Of a stretch of DNA of 64,000 nt, positions 23,501 through 35,500 are shown piece after piece. This DNA comes from Aspidiotus rigidus (Eukaryota; Arthropoda; Insecta; Hemiptera; Diaspididae), in NCBI GenBank assembly GCA_035079385.1, contig JAVHKY010000003.1, positions 21,653,501-21,717,500 of the forward strand, given 5' to 3'. Positions within the stretch are counted from its first letter, which is position 1; the number at the start of each line of letters is the position of its first letter. Under the pieces are notes generated by a model. That model was not told where the DNA came from. It searched no databases and worked only from the letters and a program-made list of their open reading frames with translations. Made by a program: the position numbers and the translations under genes.

Positions 23501-26500
23501 AGCTTAAGCGAATTCAGCACGTTTGTATTAATTATTGACGTTGCAGCGTGGAAAAGCAAGCTCTTACGCACGAGTACGGAAGCTTTCTGACCACGCTGCA
23601 ACGTAAGAGATTTTTTTGTATCTAGTTGCACAAAAATTAAACTCGGATTAGAGCCGGTAAACAAAGGAAATCAGCCCGCTCATTACTGTTCACTTTTTTC
23701 ATTTCGCTTCAGTTTTACAGTGCGTCACTATTCAAAACAAAAAACGCTCACTTTCTCGTTCAAAAACAGAAACAAAATGACAGTTTTCCATGCAACTATC
23801 CTAAAAAATCATTATTCATTACAGATGTCGACCGAATCTGACAGGGCGTACTTGTAACGAGCCGATTCAATCATTTTTCTCCAGAGGTTTAGATTACATG
23901 ATTTCAGAAGCGGAAATCGGAACGAATTGTTCGGGTGTAAGTTTTCACTCAGGCTTACCAAAGTTTCTTCTTAGTGACATTCATTGAAATCCAAATGAAC
24001 TTTTAGACGTGTACCATCGAAGTACGAGTACCGTACCCAGATAATTACAGTACCTCGTGGACGGGACCCGGATTTGTTCGTGTGAATCCTCCAAGCGTCA
24101 TGGACTTCCCCATTGAACCCGTCAAAGTTGACTCCGACTTCAATTTAGTTATACGCTACGAACCACAAGTAAGTAAATGAGCATTCATCATTATTGTTGT
24201 TAGCTCTAGTCGACTGAGTACTGCTATACAGCTGGGTCAATTTTCCGCGATCCACATGATTCAATTTCAATCCTAAGAAAGTGGATATAAAAATTCTTAT
24301 GTTTGTATTTCAGAATCCAAATACATACGTTCAGGCGGAAGTGGTATTAATCAGGCCAGAGCCAATAAATCCTCACAGCCACTGTGGGAGAAGGGTACAA
24401 AATACAGATGAAAGAGTGGCTTTACTTCGCCCTGGTAAATTTTTTTATTTTGTAGAGAGCGTTGGCCTTGTGACAAAGTTTCCTTATCGTTCGTTTGTTG
24501 TACCCAGATGGCTACTATGTGGTGGTTGAACCTTCCTTCTGTCTCGAGGCCGACAAGAATTACACTGTCAGGTTACAGTTCTTGTACAATGAGGGTGATG
24601 CAAACGGACCGAGAGCTTCAGTTCTTATAGATTCAGTAAGTATGAAAAGTTTATGGTCAAAAGTGACGACTAAGATCTTATTAAAATCTCTTAATCCGTT
24701 CATAGGTACTCATGGCTCCTCGGGTAGATAAACTACCATTTATGAATGGAACCCAGATAGGAGAGGAGAGGCGTCGCCAGTTTGATTACTATAGATGTGC
24801 GGATACGATTTACTCGGTTATCAGAGTTAATTTGTCGGATGTTTGTCGAGCTTATCACTACAGTATCGGGTCATATATTCATAATGGTGGTTATGGTGAG
24901 TGCTAGAAATTATAAGAAACAAGAAAATTAACATTTATTATATATCGATTGAGTTATTTGAAATCAATATGTTGTAGCTTGCGAATGTGACTCGACTGGC
25001 TCGTACAGCTCTCTTTGTAATCCAGTCGGTGGATTCTGTAGTTGTAAATCAAACGTAGTCGGTCGTAGATGTAATATGTGTGCTATTGCGACGTACGGCT
25101 TTGGTCCCGAAGGCTGCACAGGTATATTGAATTTATTTATAGAGAATAAGGATGATGTTGGTGATTGATGGATGATAATAGTGAAATTCGAGTATCGCAC
25201 CCATAAGGCTTTTACCTTGTATCACATTGCATACTCCCTTGCCTGATCTTTCTGGCATTCTCAATAGGTCGTGTTTTTCGACGTCATATACTTCAAAATT
25301 TTTAACAGGGAACCTGTTTTATAGGGGGCTTTTTGAGAAATTTGCCGTGCGCCGGCCACCATCCGCCGTCCAGCGAAAAACTTAGAAAAATTTCGACTCT
25401 CGAGCCATATATGATAGGAGAGGGACTTAGGAAAATGTCGACTCTCGAGCTATATATGATCGGAGGGAGACTTGGAAAAAATTTCGACTCTCGAGCTATA
25501 TATGATACGAGGGGGACTTGGAAAAAATTTTGACTATCGAGCTATATATCAATTTTGACTCTCGAGCTATATATGATAGGAGAGGGACTTCGAAAAAATT
25601 TCGACTCTCGAGCTATGTATGATAGGAGGGGGACTTGGAAAAATTTTGACTCCCGAGCTATATATGATAGGAGAGGGACTTGAAAGAAATTTTGACTCTC
25701 GAGCTATATATGATAGGAGGGGGACTTGGAAAAATTTCGACTCTCGAGCTATGTATGATAGGAGGGGGACTTGGAAAAATTTCGACTCTAGAGCTATGTA
25801 TGATAGGAGGGGGACTTGGAAAAATTTCGACTTTCGAGCTACATATGATAGGAGGGGGACTTGGAAAAATTTTGACTCTCGAGCTATGTATGATAGGAGG
25901 GGGACTTGGAAAAATTTCGACTCTAGAGCTATGTATGATAGGAGGGGGACTTGGAAAAAATTTCGACTCTCGAGCTATGTATGGATAGGAGGAGGACTTG
26001 GAAAAATGTTGACTCCCGAGCTATATATGATAGGAGAGGGACTTGAAAGAAATTTTGACTCTCGAGCTATATATGATAGGAGGGGGACTTGGAAAAATTT
26101 CGACTCTCGAGCTATGTATGATAGGAGGGGGACTTGGAAAAATTTCGACTCTAGAGCTATGTATGATAGGAGGGGGACTTGGAAAAATTTCGACTTTCGA
26201 GCTACATATGATAGGAGGGGGACTTGGAAAAATTTTGACTCTCGAGCTATGTATGATAGGAGGGGGACTTGGAAAAATTTCGACTCTAGAGCTATGTATG
26301 ATAGGAGGGGGACTTGGAAAAAATTTCGACTCTCGAGCTATGTATGGATAGGAAGGGGATTTGGAAAAATTTCGACTCTAGAGCTATGTATGATAGGAGG
26401 AGGACTTGGAAAAATGTTGACTCCCGAGCTATATATGATAGGAGGGGGACTTGAAAGAAATTTTGACTCTCGAGCTATATATGATAGGAGGGGGACTTGG

Positions 26501-29500
26501 AAAAATTTCGACTCTCGAGCTACATATGATAGGAGGGGGACTTGGAAAAATGTTGACTCCCGAGCTATATATGATAGAAGGGGGACTTGAAAGAAATTTT
26601 GACTCTCGAGCTATATATGATAGGAAGGGGACTTGGAAAAATTTCGACTCTAGAGCTATGTATGATAGGAGGAGGACTTAAAAAAATGTTGACTCCCGAG
26701 CTATATCTGATAGGAGGGGGACTTGGAAAAAATTCCGACTCTCGAGCTATGTATGATAGGAGGGGGACTTGGAAAAATTTCGACTCTCGAGCTATGTATG
26801 ATAGGAGGGGGACTTGGAAAAATTTCGACTCTCGAGCTATGTATGATAGGAGGAGGACTTAAAAAAATGTTGACTCCCGAGCTATATCTGATAGGAGGGG
26901 GACTTGAAAGAAATTTTGACTTTCGAGCTATGATAGGAGGGGGACTTGAAAGAAATTTTGACTCCCGAGCTGTATCTGATAGGAGGGGGACTTGGAAAAA
27001 ATTCCGACTCTCGAGCTATGTATGATAGGAGGGGGACTTGGAAAAATTTCGACTCTCGAGCTATGTATGATAGGAGGGGGACTTGGAAAAATTTCGACTC
27101 TCGAGCTATGTATGATAGGAGGGGGACTTGGAAAAAATTTCGACTCTCGAGCTATACATGATAGGAGGGGGACTTGGAAAAATTTCGACTCTCGAGCTAT
27201 GTATGATAGGAGGGGGACTTGGAAAAATTTCGACTCTCGAGCTACATATGATAGGAGGGGGACTTGGAAAAATGTTGACTCCCGAGCTATATATGATAGA
27301 AGGGGGACTTGAAAGAAATTTTGACTCTCGAGCTATATATGATAGGAGGGGGACTTGGAAAAATTTCGACTCTCGAGCTATGTATGATAGGAGGGGGACT
27401 TGGAAAAATTTCGACTCTAGAGCTATGTATGATAGGAGGGGAACTTGGAAAAATTTCGACTTTCGAGCTACATATGATAGGAGGGGGACTTGGAAAAATT
27501 TTGACTCTCGAGCTATGTATGATAGGAGGGGGACTTGGAAAAATTTCGACTCTAGAGCTATGTATGATAGGAGGGGGACTTGGAAAAAATTTCGACTCTC
27601 GAGCTATGTATGGATAGGAAGGGGATTTGGAAAAATTTCGACTCTAGAGCTATGTATGATAGGAGGAGGACTTGGAAAAATGTTGACTCCCGAGCTATAT
27701 ATGATAGGAGGGGGACTTGAAAGAAATTTTGACTCTCGAGCTATATATGATAGGAGGGGGACTTGGGAAAATTTCGACTCTCGAGCTACATATGATAGGA
27801 GGGGGACTTGGAAAAATGTTGACTCCCGAGCTATATATGATAGAAGGGGGACTTGAAAGAAATTTTGACTCTCGAGCTATATATGATAGGAAGGGGACTT
27901 GGAAAAATTTCGACTCTAGAGCTATGTATGATAGGAGGAGGACTTAAAAAAATGTTGACTCCCGAGCTATATCTGATAGGAGGGGGACTTGGAAAAAATT
28001 CCGACTCTCGAGCTATGTATGATAGGAGGGGGACTTGGAAAAATTTCGACTCTGGAGCTATGTATGATAGGAGGGGGACTTGGAAAAATTTCGACTCTCG
28101 AGCTATGTATGATAGGAGGAGGACTTAAAAAAATGTTGACTCCCGAGCTATATCTGATAGGAGGGGGACTTGAAAGAAATTTTGACTTTCGAGCTATGAT
28201 AGGAGGGGGACTTGAAAGAAATTTTGACTCCCGAGCTGTATCTGATAGGAGGGGGACTTGGAAAAAATTCCGACTCTCGAGCTATGTATGATCGGAGGGG
28301 GACTTGGAAAAATTTCGACTCTCGAGCTATGTATGATAGGAGGGGGACTTGGAAAAATTTCGACTCTCGAGCTATGTATGATAGGAGGGGGACTTGGAAA
28401 AAATTTCGACTCTCGAGCTATACATGATAGGAGGGGGACTTGGAAAAATTTCGACTCTCGAGCTATGTATGATAGGAGGGGGACTTGGAAAAATTTCGAC
28501 TCTCGAGCTACATATGATAGGAGGGGGACTTGGAAAAATGTTGACTCCCGAGCTATATATGATAGAAGGGGGACTTGAAAGAAATTTTGACTCTCGAGCT
28601 ATATATGATAGGAGGGGGACTTGAAAAAATTTCGACTCTAGAGCTATGTATGATAGGAGGAGGACTTAAAAAAATGTTGACTCCCGAGCTATATCTGATA
28701 GGAGGGGGACTTGAAAGAAATTTTGACTTTCGAGCTATATATGATAGGATAGGACTTTGAAAAATTTCGACTCTCGAGCTATGTATGATAGGAGGGGGAC
28801 TTGGAAAAATTTCGACTCTCGAGTTATATATGATAGGAGGGGGACTTGGAAAAAATTTCGACTCTCGAACTATACATGATAGGAGGGGGACTTGAAAGAA
28901 ATTTTGACTTTCGAGCTATATATGATAGGAGGGGGACTTGGAAAAATTTCGACTCTCGAGCTATGTATGATAGGAGGGGGACTTGGAAAAATTTCGACTC
29001 TAGAGCTATGTATGATAGGAGGGGGACTTGGAAAAAATTTCGACTCTCGAGCTATGTATGGATAGGAGGGGGATTTGGAAAAATTTCGACTCTAGAGCTA
29101 TGTATGATAGGAGGAGGACTTGGAAAAATGTTGACTCCCGAGCTATATATGATAGGAGGGGGACTTGGAAAAAATTCCGACTCTCGAGCTATGTATGATA
29201 GGAGGGGGACTTGGAAAAATTTCGACTCTCGAGCTATGTATGATAGGAGGGGGACTTGGAAAAATTTCGACTCTCGAGCTATGTATGATAGGAGGAGGAC
29301 TTGAAAAAATGTTGACTCCCGAGCTATATCTGATAGGAGGGGGACTTGAAAGAAATTTTGACTTTCGAGCTATGATAGGAGGGGGACTTGAAAGAAATTT
29401 TGACTCCCGAGCTATATCTGATAGGAGGGGGACTTGGAAAATATTCCGACTCTCGAGCTATGTATGATAGGAGGGGGACATGGAAAAATTTCGACTCTAG

Positions 29501-32500
29501 AGCTATGTATGATAGGAGGGGGACTTGGAAAAAATTTCGACTCTCGAGCTATGTATGGATAGGAGGGGGATTTGGAAAAATTTCGACTCTAGAGCTATGT
29601 ATGATAGGAGGAGGACTTGGAAAAATGTTGACTCCCGAGCTATATATGATAGGAGGGGGACTTGGAAAAAATTCCGACTCTCGAGCTATGTATGATAGGA
29701 GGGGGACTTGGAAAAATTTCGACTCTCGAGCTATGTATGATAGGAGGGGGACTTGGAAAAATTTCGACTCTCGAGCTATGTATGATAGGAGGGGGACTTG
29801 GAAAAATTTCGACTCTCGAGCTATGTATGATAGGAGGGGGACTTGGAAAAATTTCGACTCTCGAGCTATGTATGATAGGAGGAGGACTTGAAAAAATGTT
29901 GACTCCCGAGCTATATCTGATAGGAGGGGGACTTGAAAGAAATTTTGACTTTCGAGCTATGATAGGAGGGGGACTTGAAAGAAATTTTGACTCCCGAGCT
30001 ATATCTGATAGGAGGGGGACTTGGAAAAAATTCCGACTCTCGAGCTATGTATGATAGGAGGGGGACTTGGAAAAATTTCGACTCTCGAGCTATGTATGAT
30101 AGGAGGGGGACTTGGAAAAATTTCGACTCTCGAGCTATGTATGATAGGAGGGGGACTTGGAAAAAATTTCGACTCTCGAGCTATACATGATAGGAGGGGG
30201 ACTTGGAAAAATTTCGACTCTCGAGCTATGTATGATAGGAGGGGGACTTGGAAAAATTTCGACTCTCGAGCTATGTATGATAGGAGGGGGACTTAGAAAA
30301 AATTCCGACTCTCGAGCTACATATGATAGGAGGGGGACTTGGAAAAATGTTGACTCTCGAGCTATATATGATAGGAGGGGGACTTGAAAGAAATTTTGAC
30401 TCTCGAGCTATATATGATAGGAGGGGGACTTGGAAAAATTTTGACTCTCGAGCTATGTATGATAGGAGGGGGACTTGGAAAAATTTTGACTCTCGAGCTA
30501 TACATGATAGGAGGGGGACTTGGAAAAAATTCCGACTCTCGAGCTATGTATGATAGGAGGGGGACTTGGAAAAATTTCGACTTCAGAGCTATGTATGATA
30601 GGAGGGGGACTTGAAAAAAATTCCGACTCTCGAGCTATGTATGATAGGAGGGGGACTTGGAAAAATTTCGACTCCAGAGCTATGTATGATAGGATGGGGA
30701 CTTGAAGAAAATTTCGACTCTCGAGTTATATATGATAGGAGGGGGACTTGGAAAAAATTCCGACTCTCGAGCTATGTATGATAGGAGGGGGACTTGGAAA
30801 TATTTCGACTCTCGAGCTATGTATGATAGGAGGGGGACTTGGAAAAATTTCGACTCTCGAGTTATATATGATAGGAGGGGGACTTGGAAAAAATTTCGAC
30901 TCTCGAGTTATATATGATAGGAGGGGGACTTGGAAAAAATTCCGACTCTCGAGCTATACATGATAGGAGGGGGACTTGGAAAAATTTCGACTCTCGAGCT
31001 ATGTATGATAGGAGGGGGACTTGGAAAAATTTCGACTCTCGAGCTACATATGATAGGAGGGGGACTTGGAAAAATGTTGACTCCCGAGCTATATATGATA
31101 GAAGGGGGACTTGAAAGAAATTTTGACTCTCGAGCTATATATGATAGGAGGGGGACTTGAAAAAATTTCGACTCTAGAGCTATGTATGATAGGAGGAGGA
31201 CTTAAAAAAATGTTGACTCCCGAGCTATATCTGATAGGAGGGGGACTTGAAAGAAATTTTGACTTTCGAGCTATATATGATAGGATAGGACTTTGAAAAA
31301 TTTCGACTCTCGAGCTATGTATGATAGGAGGGGGACTTGGAAAAATTTCGACTCTCGAGTTATATATGATAGGAGGGGGACTTGGAAAAAATTTCGACTC
31401 TCGAACTATACATGATAGGAGGGGGACTTGAAAGAAATTTTGACTTTCGAGCTATATATGATAGGAGGGGGACTTGGAAAAATTTCGACTCTCGAGCTAT
31501 GTATGATAGGAGGGGGACTTGGAAAAATTTCGACTCTAGAGCTATGTATGATAGGAGGGGGACTTGGAAAAAATTTCGACTCTCGAGCTATGTATGGATA
31601 GGAGGGGGATTTGGAAAAATTTCGACTCTAGAGCTATGTATGATAGGAGGAGGACTTGGAAAAATGTTGACTCCCGAGCTATATATGATAGGAGGGGGAC
31701 TTGGAAAAAATTCCGACTCTCGAGCTATGTATGATAGGAGGGGGACTTGGAAAAATTTCGACTCTCGAGCTATGTATGATAGGAGGGGGACTTGGAAAAA
31801 TTTCGACTCTCGAGCTATGTATGATAGGAGGAGGACTTGAAAAAATGTTGACTCCCGAGCTATATCTGATAGGAGGGGGACTTGAAAGAAATTTTGACTT
31901 TCGAGCTATGATAGGAGGGGGACTTGAAAGAAATTTTGACTCCCGAGCTATATCTGATAGGAGGGGGACTTGGAAAATATTCCGACTCTCGAGCTATGTA
32001 TGATAGGAGGGGGACATGGAAAAATTTCGACTCTAGAGCTATGTATGATAGGAGGGGGACTTGGAAAAAATTTCGACTCTCGAGCTATGTATGGATAGGA
32101 GGGGGATTTGGAAAAATTTCGACTCTAGAGCTATGTATGATAGGAGGAGGACTTGGAAAAATGTTGACTCCCGAGCTATATATGATAGGAGGGGGACTTG
32201 GAAAAAATTCCGACTCTCGAGCTATGTATGATAGGAGGGGGACTTGGAAAAATTTCGACTCTCGAGCTATGTATGATAGGAGGGGGACTTGGAAAAATTT
32301 CGACTCTCGAGCTATGTATGATAGGAGGGGGACTTGGAAAAATTTCGACTCTCGAGCTATGTATGATAGGAGGGGGACTTGGAAAAATTTCGACTCTCGA
32401 GCTATGTATGATAGGAGGAGGACTTGAAAAAATGTTGACTCCCGAGCTATATCTGATAGGAGGGGGACTTGAAAGAAATTTTGACTTTCGAGCTATGATA

Positions 32501-35500
32501 GGAGGGGGACTTGAAAGAAATTTTGACTCCCGAGCTATATCTGATAGGAGGGGGACTTGGAAAAAATTCCGACTCTCGAGCTATGTATGATAGGAGGGGG
32601 ACTTGGAAAAATTTCGACTCTCGAGCTATGTATGATAGGAGGGGGACTTGGAAAAATTTCGACTCTCGAGCTATGTATGATAGGAGGGGGACTTGGAAAA
32701 AATTTCGACTCTCGAGCTATACATGATAGGAGGGGGACTTGGAAAAATTTCGACTCTCGAGCTATGTATGATAGGAGGGGGACTTGGAAAAATTTCGACT
32801 CTCGAGCTATGTATGATAGGAGGGGGACTTAGAAAAAATTCCGACTCTCGAGCTACATATGATAGGAGGGGGACTTGGAAAAATGTTGACTCTCGAGCTA
32901 TATATGATAGGAGGGGGACTTGAAAGAAATTTTGACTCTCGAGCTATATATGATAGGAGGGGGACTTGGAAAAATTTTGACTCTCGAGCTATGTATGATA
33001 GGAGGGGGACTTGGAAAAATTTTGACTCTCGAGCTATACATGATAGGAGGGGGACTTGGAAAAAATTCCGACTCTCGAGCTATGTATGATAGGAGGGGGA
33101 CTTGGAAAAATTTCGACTTCAGAGCTATGTATGATAGGAGGGGGACTTGAAAAAAATTCCGACTCTCGAGCTATGTATGATAGGAGGGGGACTTGGAAAA
33201 ATTTCGACTCCAGAGCTATGTATGATAGGATGGGGACTTGAAGAAAATTTCGACTCTCGAGTTATATATGATAGGAGGGGGACTTGGAAAAAATTCCGAC
33301 TCTCGAGCTATGTATGATAGGAGGGGGACTTGGAAATATTTCGACTCTCGAGCTATGTATGATAGGAGGGGGACTTGGAAAAATTTCGACTCTCGAGTTA
33401 TATATGATAGGAGGGGGACTTGGAAAAAATTTCGACTCTCGAGTTATATATGATAGGAGGGGGACTTGGAAAAAATTCCGACTCTCGAGCTATGTATGAT
33501 AGGAGGGGGACTTGGAAAAATTTCGACTCTCGAGCTATGTATGATAGGAGGGGGACTTGGAAAAATTTCGACTCTCGAGTTATATATATGATAGGAGGGG
33601 GACTTGGAAAAAATTTCGACTCCCGAGCTATACATGATAGGAGGGGGACTTGGAAAAATTTCGACTCTCGAGCTACATATGATAGGAGGGGGACTTGGAA
33701 AAATGTTGACTCTCGAGCTATATATGATAGGAGGGGGACTTGAAAAAATTTCGACTCTAGAGCTATGTATGATAGGAGGAGGACTTGAAAAAATGTTGAC
33801 TCCCAAGCTATATCTGATAGGAGGGGGACTTGAAAGAAATTTTGACTTTCGAGCTATATATGATAGGAGGGGGACTTGGAAAAATTTCGACTCTCGAGCT
33901 ATGTATGATAGGAGGGGGACTTGGAAAAATTTTGACTCTCGAGCTATATATGATAGGAGGGGGACTTGGAAAAATTTCGACTCTAGAGCTATGTATGATA
34001 GGAGGGGGACTTGGAAAAATTTCGACTCTCGAGCTATGTATGATAGGAGGGGGACTTGGAAAAAATTTCGACTCTCGAGCTATGTATGATAGGAGGGGGA
34101 CTTGAAAAAAATTCCGACTCTCGAGCTACATATGATAGGAGGGGGACTTGGAAAAATGTTGACTCCGAGCTATATATGATAGGAGGGGGACTTGAAAGAA
34201 ATTTTGACTCTCGAGCTATATATGATAGGAGGGGGACTTGGAAAAATTTTGACTCTCGAGCTATGTATGATAGGAGGGGGACTTGGAAAAATTTTGACTC
34301 TCGAGCTATACATGATAGGAGGGGGACTTGGAAAAAATTCCGACTCTCGAGCTATGTATGATAGGAGGGGGACTTGGAAAAATGTTGACTCCGAGCTATA
34401 TATGATAGGAGGGGGACTTGAAAGAAATTTTGACTCTCGAGCTATATATGATAGGAGGGGGACTTGGAAAAATTTTGACTCTCGAGCTATACATGATAGG
34501 AGGGGGACTTGGAAAAAATTCCGACTCTCGAGCTATGTATGATAGGAGGGGGACTTGGAAAAATTTCGACTTCAGAGCTATGTATGATAGGAGGGGGACT
34601 TGAAAAAAATTTCGACTCTCGAGCTATGTATGATAGGAGGGGGACTTGGAAAAATTTCGACTCTCGAGCTATGTATGATAGGAGGGGGACTTGGAAAAAT
34701 TTCGACTCTCGACTTATGTATGATAGGAGGGGAACTTAAAAAAAATTTCGACTCTCAAACTATATTACACTAGGCTTATACTAGCTTTATCTAGGTCTAG
34801 GCTTCCTTGAATTTTCAATACCAAATCCCATTTGACTCATAAAACAAGCTCCTGCGTGCCTCGTTTAACTTCGTTAAGGAAGCCGTCGTTTTTTAACCCC
34901 ACCTTACCATACACGTTGAACTACGACACGATCTGTAGAAAGATATCTCTTATATGAGGCTCAGAGATTCTTGCTATTCATTCACTCAACTGTTCAACAA
35001 ATTCTGACGGTAAAGCGTGTAAGAAAGAGAAAAGCTTCTAGATTTTTTCTTTGTTTTTGAAATATTTAAGGAACTCTTCTCTCTTATGGGAAATAACGTA
35101 TAAAACCTTTTTCTTTAGAACCTAGCAGTAAAGTGGGGTAATGCTGTTATCAGCAGTGATTGGGCAAAAAAGCACGCTCCATTCTCCCGCTATTAGAACA
35201 ATGTAATGCGAGTACCGTTAAAAGGGAAAAGCCCTTTATTTATGGGACTCAATTACTCGCTCAATATGTACTCATCCCTCTTGCATCTTCTGTTAGTCCA
35301 TAGATATTTTTGCATGTGTAGAAGATGATAATAATTGTTTGAATCTTAAAACTTCGCATTGTAGCTTGTGACTGTCACAGTAGTGGATCGTTGGACAATT
35401 ACTGCGATGTTTTCTCGGGCCAGTGTAAATGTAGACCACAGACTTATGGCCGCTCGTGTGATAGTTGTCAACCTGGCTCTTGGAATTATCCGAATTGTCA

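Larger units (their letters stand above)
25370..34765 (+). repeat. 45-bp satellite array (about 200 units) inside laminin intron 15
   Basis: The unit runs ATAGGAGGGGGACTTGGAAA, then AATTTCGACTCTCGAGCTAT, then GTATG, 45 bp in all. Variants include 46-bp units (six A instead of five), a GAAAGAAATTTTGAC form, an AATGTTGACTCC form, TATGTATGG with one extra base, and a unit shortened by 7 bp (GAGCTATGATAGG). Because 45 is divisible by three, two sense frames and the antisense stay open over long stretches until an indel shifts them. The resulting open frames of up to 323 codons are by-products of the repeat. The unit contains the palindrome CTCGAG and a TATATAT run. It is orientation-uniform and, lying in an intron, would be transcribed in pre-mRNA. 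Confidence 0.98.

Noticed and set aside
33444..33806. Antisense 120-codon proline/isoleucine-rich frame
   Set aside because: It is the reverse reading of the same 45-bp satellite unit, with no start context or conservation.
25370..34765. CRISPR-like or protein-coding interpretation of the regular repeats
   Set aside because: Units are directly adjacent with no unique spacers, and the DNA is an animal intron. The long open frames follow from a 45-bp unit and are broken by 46-bp variants, so I did not annotate them as genes.
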